A stretch of DNA of 64,000 nucleotides from Anadara kagoshimensis (GCA_021292105.1 CM037863.1:9798085-9862084), one strand, 5' to 3'; counted from the first letter of the stretch, positions 1 through 10,874 are shown. Notes: generated by a model from the letters alone, not told the origin. A program made the numbers and translations.

Positions 1-289
1 AACAAATATGTTTTTTTTCAAGAGTTTTAGACCGGGAAAAAATAAACTTCGCATTCCTATAGTGTCTTATAAATCTTATACTTGACTTATGCTCCAAAAC
101 AGGTATGCTGGCATGAATATGATCAAAGACAAACATACTAATCAAAGTGATGTATATATGTTTCAAGTTAAAAACATATTTCTTTTATGTTTTCCTCTGT
201 AATTATTTTAGGTTTTTAGTTAAATTTTCAAATATCCAAAGTTTTAATTTTTTTCTTGGATTTTAAATTGTTAATGTAGTTTTATTATG

Positions 290-1235
290 GTAAGGAAAAT
301 ATTCTTCTAGCACAACATTGAACGTAGCAAGGACGAAAAGCATATCGCAGCCATGGTGGAAATTCGCACTCTTTGCATATAGCACAATAACGCAGCAATG
401 ATTAAATTGATTATTGCATCCATAATTATAATGAAACATAGCACAGCAATACATTGAACGCAACAAAGAGGAAATTATCATCGCAGCCATGATTATAATG
501 GGAAATCGCACTTTGTCTATAGCACAAAAATATATTAAACGCAGCTATGAGAATTACATATTGCAACCATAATTAAATTAGAAAGCAGCACACTAATACA
601 ATGAAGAAATAAAAAGGAAATGAACATCGCATCCATGATTGAAATGGAAACACAACACAACAATACAATGAACGCAACATGGACGAAATGTATATGTTAG
701 CAATATCATTGCATATTATTGCATATTGCACTTTTCTAAAGCACAACAATGGACGCAGCAAGGACGAAATGTATACCGTAAACAAAATTATAATGAAAAA
801 TAGCACAATATAATACACGCAACATGGACGAAATGCATTTAGCAGTAATAATATTGCATATTTCACTTTTCCTATGCACAACAGAACATTGGACGCAGCA
901 AGGACGAATTACTTATCGCGACCAAAATTATAATGAAAAAAAGACACAACAATACAGTTAACGCAACATGAACGAAATGCATATCGCGGCAATATTATTG
1001 CAATTCGCACCTTTTCCTAAAGCACATTGAACGCAGTAAGGACGAAATGCATATCGCAGCAATAATTTAAGTGGAAAACAACACAACTATACATTGAACG
1101 CAACATGGACAATATGCATATCGCAGCCGTAAATATAATGCAAATCGCACATTTTTCTATAGCACAACATTACATTGAACGCAATAAGAACGAAATGCGT
1201 ATACCAGCCATAATGCTTTTGGAAAACCGCCTTTT
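290..1235. repeat. Degenerate ~70 bp tandem repeat array
   Basis: About 13-14 diverged copies of a unit built from GAACGCAACATGGACGAAAT, then ATATCGCAGC, an AT-rich stretch, AATCGCAC and TATAGCACAACA. Units differ by indels, so the period drifts around 70-80 bp. Short ORFs in it are interrupted and differ from copy to copy, so no coding function is supported. Confidence 0.8.
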
Positions 1236-2280
1236 TCTATATGCAAGTGCTAAAAATTATCAGAACAAATGCGCGCAGTTCTTCGTGGTCGTATTGCGTG
1301 CGCAAAGCTACCTGTAAAAAAGCACGTAGTCTAAAATGGCTGTCACCTGTAAAAGTAGCATGTGGTGTAAAATGGCCTCTCGATGTCTCTAATCCAGGTG
1401 TAATGCACTGTTTAAGCGTGCATTTCAAGCAAATGAATCAATCCATACCCAATTATCTATTTCAGCCATTGAATAATTCACCTTAGTATGGGGACAAAAA
1501 AAATAAGATTGCCGGAACCCTTGAATCCACCTTGTGATCTCAAGTGCTAATGTATAGCGTATTGGTTTCTGAAGCATTTAATCGAACAGTGATGTATTGG
1601 TAATGTAGGGGGGTCATTTCACTTAAATCGAGACGGACATTTTTGTAATTTGGAGGGTAACCTGGATATCTGGAAAAACCAAATATCTTCGGCGAGCGAA
1701 CCGTAGCAATTAGGTCGAGTAGACAGTTTTGTAATTTTGATGGAAACATGGGTATTCGGAATTTCTATGGCAAGCGAATTGTAAGCAATGTAGCTAGATG
1801 TACCTTGCTCAATTGGCGTCAAAGTAATCATTCGTTTTTCTGAAATAAGATATTTTGGATTTTTGGACATAAAAGTTTGGTGTCAGAGTCACCATTCTCA
1901 AAATCGCCATTCTCTTTTTCATTTATGCAATTGGTGCAGAAATATTTTACTCACCTTTTTTGCATGCACAATGCATATCGCAACTTTTTCCTAAACCGGG
2001 ACTATATTTTTTACATTCTCCTTTTCCTGAAACAAAAATAATTATTTAATTAATAATATAATAAATTAATTATCTTATATTTATGATTTGATTAATTAAT
2101 TTTTTAATAATGATAATTAAGTTATTTTTTTTAAATATTAATAATTAAATTAATTGTTTTGTATTAATAATTCAATCAATTAATTATTTTACATTAATAA
2201 TTTTACTTAATGAAATATTTTGTTTAATAAAAAAATTGAAAAATGAAATTTAGGAAATTAGAAAAAAAAGTTATCAAGTA
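1236..2280. other. Non-coding stretch, no gene seen
   Basis: It holds two imperfect ~100 bp direct copies (about 1630-1720 and 1725-1810, sharing TTTTGTAATTT and GGCRAGCGAA-type words). It also has a very AT-rich TTAATTAAT-type tract at 2040-2240. No exon with credible splice sites was found, although an additional 3' exon of gene A could lie here or beyond the left edge. Confidence 0.5.
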
Positions 2281-2530
2281 AGTTGAAGAACTCTCAGCCA
2301 CTCAGATCCTAGGGGTACTAGGAGTGTCACCATTAGATCATAGCAGCATTCTATCTGACATAATGAAGTATAGTAATGGCGTTTAACGCCCCAGCAAGGA
2401 TTCCTTTATTTATATCAAAACGGTCAATGGATGGTGGAGCAAACCGGTCAAACCACCGATCTTGGGTTGGCGAACTGACTCGTTAGGATATACCGAATGG
2501 GATTCGAAACTTAGCGGTGATATAAAAAAC
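2281..2530. repeat. SINE-like fragment
   Basis: It contains GTAATGGCGTTTAACGCCCC (2373-2392), the same 'TAATGGTGTTTAAC..CCAG' end that flanks tRNA-headed repeats at 7358, 27098 and 58390. A GGTCAAACCACCGATCTT segment follows that recurs in altered form near 51270. It is interpreted as a decayed tRNA-derived SINE just downstream of gene A exon 3. Confidence 0.5.
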
Positions 2531-2727
2531 ACAAAAGCCAAACATTGTAACATTTGAGCCTATTTACCTGTTTTCAGAGTTTTTAACTTGCTTGTGTGTG
2601 ATTTTGATTTAAACATTGAGCGTTAATATGTTTGTGTTTAAAAGTTATGGCATGATGGGAACTAACTGTCGGTTATGGCAGAAGTGGAACCAGCACCGCA
2701 TTTTTTTTAAAATAATACAAAATTTTA

Positions 2728-4773
2728 TTACATACCTTTATTTTCCATTTTTCCTCCAGGTCCATAAAGTTCTAATTCTCTTACAACACCACTAACAGTA
2801 TCCAAACAACATAATCCGGGTCCTTCACAATCCATAGTAGTAGTACAAGGCGTTGCTGGCGTCTTGGGAGCCGCTGTGGTTGCTGGAGCCGGTGCTGCAG
2901 TTGCCGCTGGGGCAGCTGTAGTAGGTGCAGCAGCAGGAGCGGCATGAGGTTGTGCAGGGTATCCCGGTGGGGCTTGTCCTGGGTAAGGTGGATACCATGG
3001 ATTTGGTGCTCCCCATGGTTGCGGTGCTCTCCAGGCACCAGGTTGGGCTCCCCATGGATTTTGTGGATTTGCTTGTTGTGGCCAAGCGCCTTGTGGAGCT
3101 GCGGGTTGTGGCCATGCACCCTGTGTTGCTGCGCTAGGTGCTTGGGGTGGCCAAGCCGGTGCTGCTCCTGCTGCCTGTGGGTATGGTGCGGCTGGTGTCG
3201 GTGCAACTGGTGGAACCTGAGCAGATGCAGGTTGGACCCACGTCGCCGGTTGCTGTTGTGGCATAGCTGGTGGTTGTGCTTGATTAGGTTGCTGAGGAAA
3301 CATTGGTTGTTGCCATTGACCTGGTGGTGTAGGTTGTGTCCCTGGAACAGCTGGTGGTTGTTGGGCGGCGCCTTGTCCTGGCCATGTCGGTGGCGTTTGT
3401 TGCCCTCCCCATTGTTGTTGAGCGTTTGGCTGTGGCCATGTTGTTTGTTGCCCCTGTCCTTGCCACATCGGTTGCTGGGGTTGAGTCTGAGTCTGGCCTG
3501 CTGGCCATTGTGCTTGTGGTTGTGCTTGTCCTTGACCCTGCCCTTGCCATGCTTGTTGTGGTCCTTGTTGGCCTTGACTTGGATCCCAAGGTTGTTGGTT
3601 TTGTCCCGGATTTTGCCATCCTTGCGGTCCCTGTTGGCCTCCCATCCCTTGTGGACCTTGCATTCCCTGTTGGCCTCCCATCCCTTGTGGGCCTTGCATC
3701 CCTTGTGGACCTTGCATATTTTGCATTCCTTGTGGGCCCTGCATTCCTTGCATACCATTTGGTCCCTGTATTCCATTTGGTCCTTGCATTCCATTTGGTC
3801 CCTGCATTCCATTTGGTCCTTGCATTCCATTTGGTCCCTGCATCCCATTTGGTCCTTGCATTCCATTTGGTCCCTGCATTCCATTTGGTCCTTGCATTCC
3901 ATTTGGTCCCTGCATCCCATTTGGTCCTTGCATTCCATTTGGTCCCTGCATCCCATTTGGTCCCTGCATTCCATTCTGTCCCTGCATTCCATTCGGTGCC
4001 TGCATTCCATTCGGTCCCTGCATTCCATTTGGTCCCTGCATTCCATTCGGACCCTGCATTCCATTCGGACCCTGCATTCCATTCGGTCCCTGCATTCCAT
4101 TTGGTCCCTGCATTCCATTTGGTCCCTGCATTCCTTGAGGACCTTGCATACCTTGACTTGCATCGCCCCACTGTTGCTGTGGTGACATACTTCCTTGTCC
4201 TGGGGCGTCTTGCCACCCCTGTGGCTGTTGCTGAGGTTGTTGTTGCCCGCCTTGCCAACCATTTTGAGTTTGCTGTTGTGATTGTCCCCAGTCTTGTGAT
4301 GGCGAACCGAATTGGCCGTTTTGTTGAAAGTTTCCACCTCCTCCATTGTTCATCTGTGAATTCGGGGGTTGGAAATTATTATTTTGATTTTGTTGAGATG
4401 ACCGTGTTGTGGGGTTGTGATCATACTGGAAGTAAGAGGCTGTCGTTGGTTTTGGTTGGTTAGGTCCTTGGCCGAACTTTGGTTGTTGTTGATTAGGTGA
4501 TTGCCAAGGTTGTGTATCGTATGACGGTCCTTGTCCTCCTTGACCTTGACCTCCCTGACCATTCATCTGAGTTTGCCAACTTTGAGCATCTGGAGATCCG
4601 CCTGTTTGGAAATTCAAGTCAGTCTGTGTATTTTTCTGCATCCATCCTACTTGGCCTTGTGATTGCTGTTGTGGACCAGACGACCAGTCTGGTTGGTTTG
4701 CCCCTGAGTTCCAGGGGTTGGTTGTGGGATCAAACTTCTGAGGATTCCCTGCTGACTGTATATCCGGATTTTG
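2728..4773 (-). CDS. Gene A exon 3: Gln/Pro/Gly-rich protein with collagen-like GPNGMQ repeats
   Basis: This is the large 3' exon of a predicted secreted protein of about 791 residues; read from the acceptor it encodes 681 residues before TAA. The acceptor (TTTATTTTACAG, ending at 4774) leaves phase 0, and the frame is open for 44 codons upstream of the first in-exon Met (4641), so the real start is in exon 1. In order it has a Gln/Asn/Trp-rich segment; a Gly-X-Y segment (about 3640-4160) dominated by ~21 Gly-Pro-Asn-Gly-Met-Gln units; a Pro/Gln/Ala/Trp-rich segment; and an Ala/Thr/Pro hinge. The end is a short region with four Cys in the order C-x5-C-x5-CC. Charged residues are very scarce before the last 40 codons. 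This suggests an extracellular structural or matrix protein (shell, byssus or mucus). Family unassigned. The end is ambiguous: AAAG|GTATGT directly before TAA (2730-2735) is also a good splice donor, which would add further exons and perhaps more cysteines. Confidence 0.8.
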   Translation of the reverse strand, partial: QNPDIQSAGNPQKFDPTTNPWNSGANQPDWSSGPQQQSQGQVGWMQKNTQTDLNFQTGGSPDAQSWQTQMNGQGGQGQGGQGPSYDTQPWQSPNQQQPKFGQGPNQPKPTTASYFQYDHNPTTRSSQQNQNNNFQPPNSQMNNGGGGNFQQNGQFGSPSQDWGQSQQQTQNGWQGGQQQPQQQPQGWQDAPGQGSMSPQQQWGDASQGMQGPQGMQGPNGMQGPNGMQGPNGMQGPNGMQGPNGMQGPNGMQGPNGMQAPNGMQGQNGMQGPNGMQGPNGMQGPNGMQGPNGMQGPNGMQGPNGMQGPNGMQGPNGMQGPNGMQGPNGMQGPNGIQGPNGMQGMQGPQGMQNMQGPQGMQGPQGMGGQQGMQGPQGMGGQQGPQGWQNPGQNQQPWDPSQGQQGPQQAWQGQGQGQAQPQAQWPAGQTQTQPQQPMWQGQGQQTTWPQPNAQQQWGGQQTPPTWPGQGAAQQPPAVPGTQPTPPGQWQQPMFPQQPNQAQPPAMPQQQPATWVQPASAQVPPVAPTPAAPYPQAAGAAPAWPPQAPSAATQGAWPQPAAPQGAWPQQANPQNPWGAQPGAWRAPQPWGAPNPWYPPYPGQAPPGYPAQPHAAPAAAPTTAAPAATAAPAPATTAAPKTPATPCTTTMDCEGPGLCCLDTVSGVVRELELYGPGGKMENKGM
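3748..4134 (-). repeat. 18 bp coding minisatellite (GPNGMQ units)
   Basis: About 21 tandem copies of an 18 bp unit (plus strand GGTCCCTGCATTCCATTT) encode Gly-Pro-Asn-Gly-Met-Gln. Over much of the array GGTCCTTGC and GGTCCCTGC alternate, giving a 36 bp higher-order unit, so expansion happened partly in pairs. Three units are altered in protein: Ala for the first Gly, Gln for Pro, and Ile for Met. Confidence 0.95.
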
Positions 4774-4845
4774 CTGTAAAATAAATCAAACAAAGAAAGA
4801 TTGAAATAAGCTTGTAATAACAAAGATTAGTGTGATTTAACATAT

Positions 4846-5541
4846 ACAGTGAAACTTGTCTATAAAGGCCACCCAAGGGGACCAGCAAAAGTGGCCTTTA
4901 TGAGCAGGTGTCCCTTTATATACAGGTTCAAATAATATAAATAAATAACAATTGGGATATAATTTTACTGGCCTTTATAAGCAGGTGGTCCTAGTATGTA
5001 CTGAACATACGTTTTAATTTTAGCGTGTATGAATTTTAGTGCAAATTATAATTTGGATAAATTCAATGTACTAAAATTAGCGTGAATGCCGTGGATAACC
5101 TTCTGTACCATTATCGTATTCAATTTGACACTGGATTATTTAGTACTACTGCAGCTGGTCCCAATTCACAATCATTCCTTAACTTAAAGATTTTTCTTAA
5201 TCTCAATTTAGCAGATTTGAAATCTTAGTTTTTGTTAATGAAATTGAAGATGTCATTTAGAAATTTCATCAAGCTTATGATTATTTTAATTCCTTAAAGA
5301 ACTTACCAAAATTAAGTAAAACCTTAGTTTAGTAATGGTTGTGACATTGGGGCCTGTTTTATAGCGACAATCGCTAAAATTAATCGGACCTCTTTATAAA
5401 GACCACCATCTTTAAATGTCACTGATATTTTATCCAAATTGCTTAATATTCATATTTTTATCCTGTATATAAGAACCACCTGCTCAAAAAGACCACTTTT
5501 ACTGACTTCCTTGGGTGGCTTTTATAGACAGATTTCACTGT
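4846..5541. mobile_element. Foldback element with 'GTCTATAAAGGCCACC' termini
   Basis: The left end ACAGTGAAACTTGTCTATAA is mirrored by the right end (..TTATAGACAGATTTCACTGT), and the inverted homology continues inward for roughly 150 bp. A decayed copy of another inverted-repeat element sits inside (5155-5356). It lies in gene A intron 2. Related short copies are at 11518 and 34267. No transposase is visible, so it is non-autonomous. Confidence 0.75.
5155..5356. mobile_element. Decayed 'CACAATCATTCCTTAACTTA' MITE, nested
   Basis: Its left end matches TCACAATCATTCCTTAACTT and its right end the reverse complement in degraded form (TTAGTAATGGTTGTGACATT). It is a poor copy of the family seen clean at 16238, 18026 and 41683, inserted in the foldback element around it. 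Confidence 0.6.
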
Positions 5542-5543
5542 TC

Positions 5544-5925
5544 ATCGCAAAAGTTAGAACCTTTACTGCATAAGTTGTCTGGCGTACGTGTGTGTCATAA
5601 TCCGAATCTCATTACCTTGTCTAAAACTCTTGTTGATTCGACCAATCTTTGTTAATTGACAAAATTATTCAGAAGGATGTAATCTAGTAATGTACGACCG
5701 CTTAGTAGGGCCAAAATTTGCTAAATTGTTTGAACCAATTAGATAAATCGTTCGAATAAATTAGATAATCGTTCGAATTAATAAGTATTCAATTATGCTC
5801 TTATAAACCGTCGTAGTAATGTAACCCAATTCCTCAAAGTTATTAGTACAAACCTGCAGTTAGTTTTATTATTAAAAAAATCAGTTAATAATCAATAACA
5901 ACAAGAGTGTGTTATGCGAATGTCA
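5544..5925. other. Intronic stretch, nothing recognised
   Basis: AT-rich DNA in gene A intron 2. A short local duplication (TTAGATAATCGTTCGAAT-type words at 5735-5790) is the only structure seen. Confidence 0.5.
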
Positions 5926-6034
5926 TATACCATTTTTTGAATTTAATCATAAAATACATTCAAAAAATGATATATGACATTATACCATTTTTTGAATGTA
6001 TTTTATGATTAAATTAAAAAAATGGTATATGACA
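5926..6034. mobile_element. Perfect-type hairpin element
   Basis: GTCATATACCATTTTTTGAA and its reverse complement form arms that fold almost end to end, around short repeats of the same words. This is a ~110 bp palindromic repeat in gene A intron 2. A diverged relative lies around 34165-34265. Confidence 0.75.
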
Positions 6035-6437
6035 CGAACATTACATGCCCCATGAATGCTCATCTAAGCTATTTTATTTTGACAATTTGAACAATTTTTA
6101 ATTTCTGTACATATTTGTTACATTAAAGGGATTGTTTTGTAAATATTCGCTTGCTAAGGTTGATTATATGTAAACAAGACTATATTAATATTGTAAATAC
6201 TGCAATTTTACTTCTCTTCATTAAATTAATGTATCTTAGCTGCTTAAAAAACGCGGGAAAAGCTATTTTATGAATTTTAATGACCCCTCTGCTACCAAGG
6301 AACCACCTTTACCTAGTGGTATATGACGCCCGCGTTTACGGATCGCAATAGCACCTCTCACCACCTGGGTTCGAACACCACTAGCACCACAAAATAATAA
6401 TTAAACACATATGTAGTGTTGTGTTCTATATCCGCAT
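6035..6437 (+). repeat. AT-rich spacer and tRNA-like SINE head
   Basis: 6035-6300 shows nothing specific. At about 6312-6385 the plus strand reads TAGTGGTATATGACGCCCGC, then CACCTGGGTTCGAACACC. These resemble RNA polymerase III A and B boxes at tRNA-like spacing. The flanks do not close an acceptor stem, so it is called a SINE head and not a tRNA gene. Confidence 0.4.
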
Positions 6438-6632
6438 TTGTCACCCTTCAACGAAATTTCTCGCATAGCGATTGGCCAATTTGACAGGGTACATAGAACT
6501 TTGTCACCCTTCAAAGACATTTCTCGCATAGCGATTGGCTAACTTGACAGGGTACATAGAACTTTGTCACCCTTCAAAGAAATTTCTCGCATAGCGATTG
6601 GTTAACTTGTTCGGAAATATGCCGGGGTACAT
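6438..6632. repeat. 63 bp tandem repeat, 3 copies
   Basis: Copies begin at 6438, 6501 and 6564 with TTGTCACCCTTCAAMGAMAT. Each contains TTTCTCGCATAGCGATTGGC and a GACAGGGTACATAGAAC tail; the last copy diverges after GATTGG. The unit includes an ATTGG (CCAAT complement) word, but no promoter function is shown. Confidence 0.9.
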
Positions 6633-7225
6633 AAACGCACGCGACGTTTAGCGGTAAAAGGAAAGTAACTCGTACATTGCGGATGTCTAGTTACGCTAAA
6701 CAAACATGGGGACAATGTACGCAAGTCACATAAAATACAAAATGGAAGTTAAAAAGATCCAACTGGTAACGCTTTGAAGGGTAACAAAAATGTTATACAG
6801 GGTTTTGGCAGGTTACACGGCCCCATGTGCCCCGTCAAAGATTTATGTGCCCTGAGCCGCCAAAACGATATACATCATGCACTCGGATACTGTCAATGTC
6901 ATAATATGGATATTATTAGTGGTGAAAATAAGCCAAACATTACTACCTTTTCAACATTTTCAATTGTGATATATACAAAAATGTTGAAAAAATTATAGTC
7001 AATAAGCAATATTTCTATCTCAGCATTACTCTATATGAACATATTGTCTACGACTGACGTTAATTTTCAATGAACTGTTAGAATGTAAATAGTTCCGTCA
7101 TGGCGTATGAAACGTAATAATGCGCAAACTCCACAAATAGTTCCAATGCGACGTCTTTCGTTTAATCTGGTATTCATTAAAAATAACTATTCGCGAAAAA
7201 ACCACTTGCATGATTGTAAAGATAA
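6633..7225. other. Intronic stretch, no gene seen
   Basis: Gene A intron 2. A 74-codon open frame at 6774-6998 has no recognisable domain, no conserved composition and no splice context, and is treated as chance. Confidence 0.5.
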
Positions 7226-7337
7226 GGAATGATGTTTGTGTTTTATTTGTTCATCAAGGTTCGATTTGTGTGATTTAGCCCAGCCTGATTTAACAGTTCA
7301 TACTTTGATGAACGATTAAAACACAAACGTCATTCCC
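7226..7337. mobile_element. Inverted repeat with ~36 bp arms
   Basis: The left arm AAGGAATGATGTTTGTGTTT (from 7226) continues through TTGTTCATCAAGG. It is the imperfect reverse complement of the right arm, which ends ..AAAACACAAACGTCATTCCC near 7337. The loop is about 40 bp. It is a MITE-like hairpin in gene A intron 2. Confidence 0.7.
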
Positions 7338-7357
7338 TAATTGACCTATCAACTTGA

Positions 7358-7500
7358 CTTGAGTTGAGTAGAGTAATGGTGTTTAACATCCCAGTCAACA
7401 CTAACTTTCAAGTCGTGGGTCAGGCCCGGCCGGGGTTTGAACCCACAACCTCCCAATTACGGAGCAAGCACTCTACCAACTGAGCTACCGCAGTGATTCC
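7358..7500 (-). repeat. tRNA-derived SINE, internally deleted
   Basis: The minus strand carries a tRNA-like head with an A box (TAGCTCAGTTGGTAGAGTG) and a B box (GGGTTCAAACCCC). After a shortened body it ends in CTGGGATGTTAAACACCATT. The same two ends with a longer body occur at 58390-58735. The acceptor arms do not pair, so it is not a functional tRNA. Confidence 0.75.
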
Positions 7501-7826
7501 TGTCAATTTGACCTTTCATGCGTAATATTCATATAAGATGATCCATTAGCTACATGGGTACTAGAATTTGCAGTAAAGAGGAATGTTACAGTTTTGACAA
7601 TAGTGTTTTCATTATGTAACGAAATAAATACTTGTGTGTTCTCTATAGCTAACTGTATAATTAAACTAGAACTGTCTCTTGATAGCCAAATAACTAGTTT
7701 GCAAAGGGGGAGTATAACTAAAGGTCAAGTGGACAGGTCAATGTTGTTTGCCTATACCCAAACGTTACAGTACACGTCACAGACTAATCACTACTTCGGT
7801 ATATTATGAACACTATTTTTACCTAC
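7501..7826. repeat. Intronic spacer with MITE-like fragment
   Basis: AACTGTCTCTTGATAGCCAA (7669-7688), followed by ACTAGTTTGCAAAGGGGGAG, matches the two ends of the larger element at 28990-29275 brought close together. No coding potential is seen. Confidence 0.4.
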
Positions 7827-8084
7827 CCAGATATCAGCTTTTTTTAAGAATGATCTTTGCGATTCTTGTGTCAATGAATTAGCAGACGACGTTTTAAGAT
7901 CCGGTGCAATGGCTGTGTTTGCAGCTTGTTTTAATGCGGACACAGGTGGATCAGTTGCTAATTTATTTATACTGGATGTAGAAGATTTGCCAGCACTGAA
8001 TTTAGTTGATAAACTTTTCATTTGTTTTTTTAACGAAAATACATAATTCTTTTTATTTCCACCGTTTATACTCAGTTTTGGTTG
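7827..8084 (-). CDS. Gene A exon 2: Ser/Lys/Ala-rich N-terminal segment
   Basis: This is an 86-codon exon with a pyrimidine-rich acceptor (TTCTATTTGTAG) and donor TGG|GTAGGT, phase 0 on both sides. It matches exon 1 (phase 0 end) and exon 3 (phase 0 start). The frame is open across the exon, beginning QPKLSINGG and ending KKADIW. The segment is hydrophilic, rich in Ser, Lys, Thr and Ala, without cysteine or a recognised domain. It directly follows the signal peptide, so it would be the N-terminus of the mature protein. The Lys-rich composition contrasts with the nearly charge-free exon 3. Assignment to gene A rests on strand, phase and order; transcript data were not available. Confidence 0.65.
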
Positions 8085-8629
8085 CTACAAATAGAAAGAA
8101 AAATCAACTAGATTTTAATTAATTAAAAAAATAATTCTACAAAAATGAATAAAAAAATTCTAAATTCTACAAAATTGAATGAATAAATTTCTATCTAAAT
8201 TTATGCATATGCTATAATTTTGTCAAGCGCACGCGCGTCTAATTAAAGGACGGACTGAAAACATAAAAGGGCTCTACCTAGTGTTTTCACAGACATAGGT
8301 GATTGGGATAATAAATAAATAAATAAATAAATAATATAAATAATATTTTAAATGACAAAAAATATAAATTAGATAGATAAAAAAGAAGTGAAGAAATAAT
8401 TGGATACTTGTTTACTTGTAAACACGTTGGTTGCGTTGCTTGCATAACAGAAAAAAGAAAACGCGCGCGCGCTCCCCCCTCCCCTCCCTCTCTCTTTAGT
8501 GATGTCTATTAGCTTATGACGTGTAAGTAACTATGACAAGATTTATTGTTATTTGTTGATTTTCTGTTTTTATCTTGTCATTCTGTCGTTGAGTGACAGT
8601 TTACTTATTTGCATTATTATGTTTATGAA

Positions 8630-8630
<1 letters not shown>
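8085..8630. other. Intron 1 start, simple-repeat rich
   Basis: It contains (AAAT)n at 8308-8332 and an (CG)n/(CT) tract at 8460-8495. No exon or RNA gene is seen. Confidence 0.5.
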
Positions 8631-8666
<36 letters not shown>

Positions 8667-8714
8667 GTTTTGTAATCAAGAATGCCCTATCTCTCATATT
8701 TTGCAAATAGGATA

Positions 8715-8755
<41 letters not shown>

Positions 8756-9509
8756 GTTATTTTATTATAGTGTCACACATTAATACACATTTAATATGTA
8801 CATACATAAAGATGGAAACATTTTCTCACTAAAAGTATTAATGCCCAGCCATTACTGACTTATAAGACACTTTCATTATTTAATACATATTAAAACAATT
8901 AATTATGCTATAGTTAAAAATGGCATTAAATGTACAGTACATTTAAAAAGGTATACATTTTGTAAAAAGCATCACAGTTCAGCATTAAAAAGCTGTTGTC
9001 TTTAAAAAGTACTGAAATACAGATACTACATAATAAAATTTCCTCGCATTTTGTACATAGCCTAATAGGAGTACTCTCTCCCTCTCTCTCATATTTTTTA
9101 AATGTTCTTTCTCTCTCATTTTAACAATATATACAGTTTAAAAATTTATGTAAATATTAACATGATTTAATGCTGAAATATACATGAAGTATACATATAA
9201 CAGTTCATTTTAGAATTATATACTGTAACAATAAAGGCAGATATAACGAGGTGTATACTCCCCTCATCTCTCTTTCTCTCTCTCGGATGATAATTTGCAA
9301 TCAGTTTTTAATTACAGTAAACGAGAGCAATTAAATGAAATATATGTTTCTTCTTCTTTTTTTATAATTTGCAATAAGGTTCTACGGTATATTTGGACGA
9401 TTAAATGAAGTACATGTCTATACTCTCTCTCTCTCTCTCTCATAATTTGCAATCAGTTGTTTTACGGTAAATATAGTCAATTAAATGAAGTACATGTCTA
9501 TATCCTCTC

Positions 9510-9541
<32 letters not shown>

Positions 9542-9640
9542 ATAATTTGCAATCAATTGTTTTACGGTAAATATAGTCAATTAAATGAAGTATATGTTTT
9601 CTGTAAACCCCCCTCTCTCTTTAATAAAGTATTATTTAAG
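8631..9640. repeat. CT-tract repeats with conserved spacer
   Basis: Long (CT)n runs (8632-8663, 9064-9090, 9260-9285, 9424-9441, 9505-9541) are mostly followed by TCATAATTTGCAATCAGTTG, ACGGTAAATATAGTCAATTA and AATGAAGTACATGTC. This unit of about 60-120 bp is repeated about six times, so the microsatellite is embedded in a larger tandem unit. An (AAT)n tract lies at 8709-8754. Confidence 0.8.
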
Positions 9641-10425
9641 AATGTGTTTACTTCTTGTCTCCCCCATTGGTATTCCTCTGATATAATTTTTTTTCAATCA
9701 GGACCATACTGTAAGTAAGGGCATATATAACGAAGTAAATGAAGTATATGTTTTTTTCTGTTTTTGTCCTGTCATCTCTGTCCCCGGTTGACAGTTTCCT
9801 TATTTATACACATATATCAACCTGAATACCTAAAAACCTTGATGGACAAACAGGATAAAACAGAAAAAACAAAGACACCGGAATTATGACAGGGACAGGG
9901 TATATTTTATAACAGAGTCTGCAGTTTTGAAATGTGTAATTTGTATCGTTTGAATGAAATGAATTAGAAACAAATTAATTTCTTTTGGGTTTGTAATTGA
10001 ATAAACGGAACTTATTTTCGAGGGTGGTTATTATATGTATCACAATGTTATATAAATGCGTGTATCACGGGTGTTTTCTCATTCAGCGGTCTACCATCAC
10101 ACGTGACAACGTAAATGTTTTTAATGAGTTTCTTTTAAAATTTCAGTTCACTGGATCAATTGCTGTAACTCAGATTTATGGTGAAGACAAACAGTTTGCT
10201 AATAATTTTGACTACTGTAGTCGTGACCCGGGGGTTATGGAAGGAGGCAATGTGGATTTGTGTAGTTTTTGTAAAATTTAGTTCAATAATTCCTATGGTT
10301 GGTCGTCATATGCCAACAATGTATTTTAATGAAAGATAATAAAAGAATTAAAATTAGCTTATCAATATCAGAACATCTAGTCCCATTTTAATTACTCTTT
10401 TCTGTGGAATCAATTATTTTCTTAC
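9641..10425. other. Intronic stretch, no gene seen
   Basis: A 94-codon frame at 9997-10281 (+) has no recognisable domain. At 9760-9800 there is a weak variant of the preceding repeat (GTCCTGTCATCTCTGTC). Nothing else is seen. Confidence 0.5.
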
Positions 10426-10801
10426 GGGGCCTCGGAACAAAGCGTGTCCGCTTTATCATTAAAGCATTATTATCCTTGTCCATTCAAAGTAAAATTTTAA
10501 AGATTATATCAAGCTGACGACAACTGTGTTTAGTTTTGATAATAATATTTATATGTTGTTCCAAGAAGGCGCTTGCCTACGAAAGCCTATTAACCTTATG
10601 AATAAAAACGCATTATTACGCCTTTTAATTCGCGCTATAACGTCTTTATAATGCCTTTTACGCATTATAACACCTTTATTTTGCGTTATTACGCCTTTTA
10701 TTTTTTTTTATTCATGAGTTTAATAGGCTTTCGTACTTGCCAAAATGTGCTTACGTTAAGGAAAAATCTAAGTTAAAGAATGATTGTGAAACTGGGGCCC
10801 C
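10426..10801. mobile_element. 'TTAAGTTAAGGAA' MITE interrupted by a nested element
   Basis: It is a diverged copy of the family at 16238 and 18026. It retains TTTTAAAGATTATATCAAGC in the centre and GAATGATTGTGAAACTGGGG at the right end. It is split at CTTGCC by the 158 bp element at 10578-10735. Confidence 0.75.
10578..10735. mobile_element. 158 bp TIR element with 6 bp target duplication
   Basis: The terminal inverted repeats are TACGAAAGCCTATTAA and TTAATAGGCTTTCGTA. The flanking bases are CTTGCC on both sides (10572-10577 and 10736-10741), while uninterrupted copies of the host MITE have a single CTTGCC (e.g. GCTTGCCAAAATTTGC near 16432). The interior consists of short TTACGCCTTTTA-type words. 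No coding capacity. Confidence 0.85.
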
Positions 10802-10874
10802 ATACATCCTATTTTAATGCAATATTAATTTGTCTCTTGAAAGCCAGTTTTTTTTCAAGAAGATAAACTCAGAG

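Noticed and set aside
2944..4463. Long plus-strand and other minus-strand frames over gene A exon 3
   Set aside because: They are shadows of the 18 bp repeat in alternative frames; only the frame with a phase-0 acceptor and Gly-X-Y content fits the upstream exons.
7420..7496. tRNA gene
   Set aside because: A and B boxes are good but the acceptor stem does not pair and the sequence continues into a SINE body; the same holds for 58660-58735 and 59560-59650.
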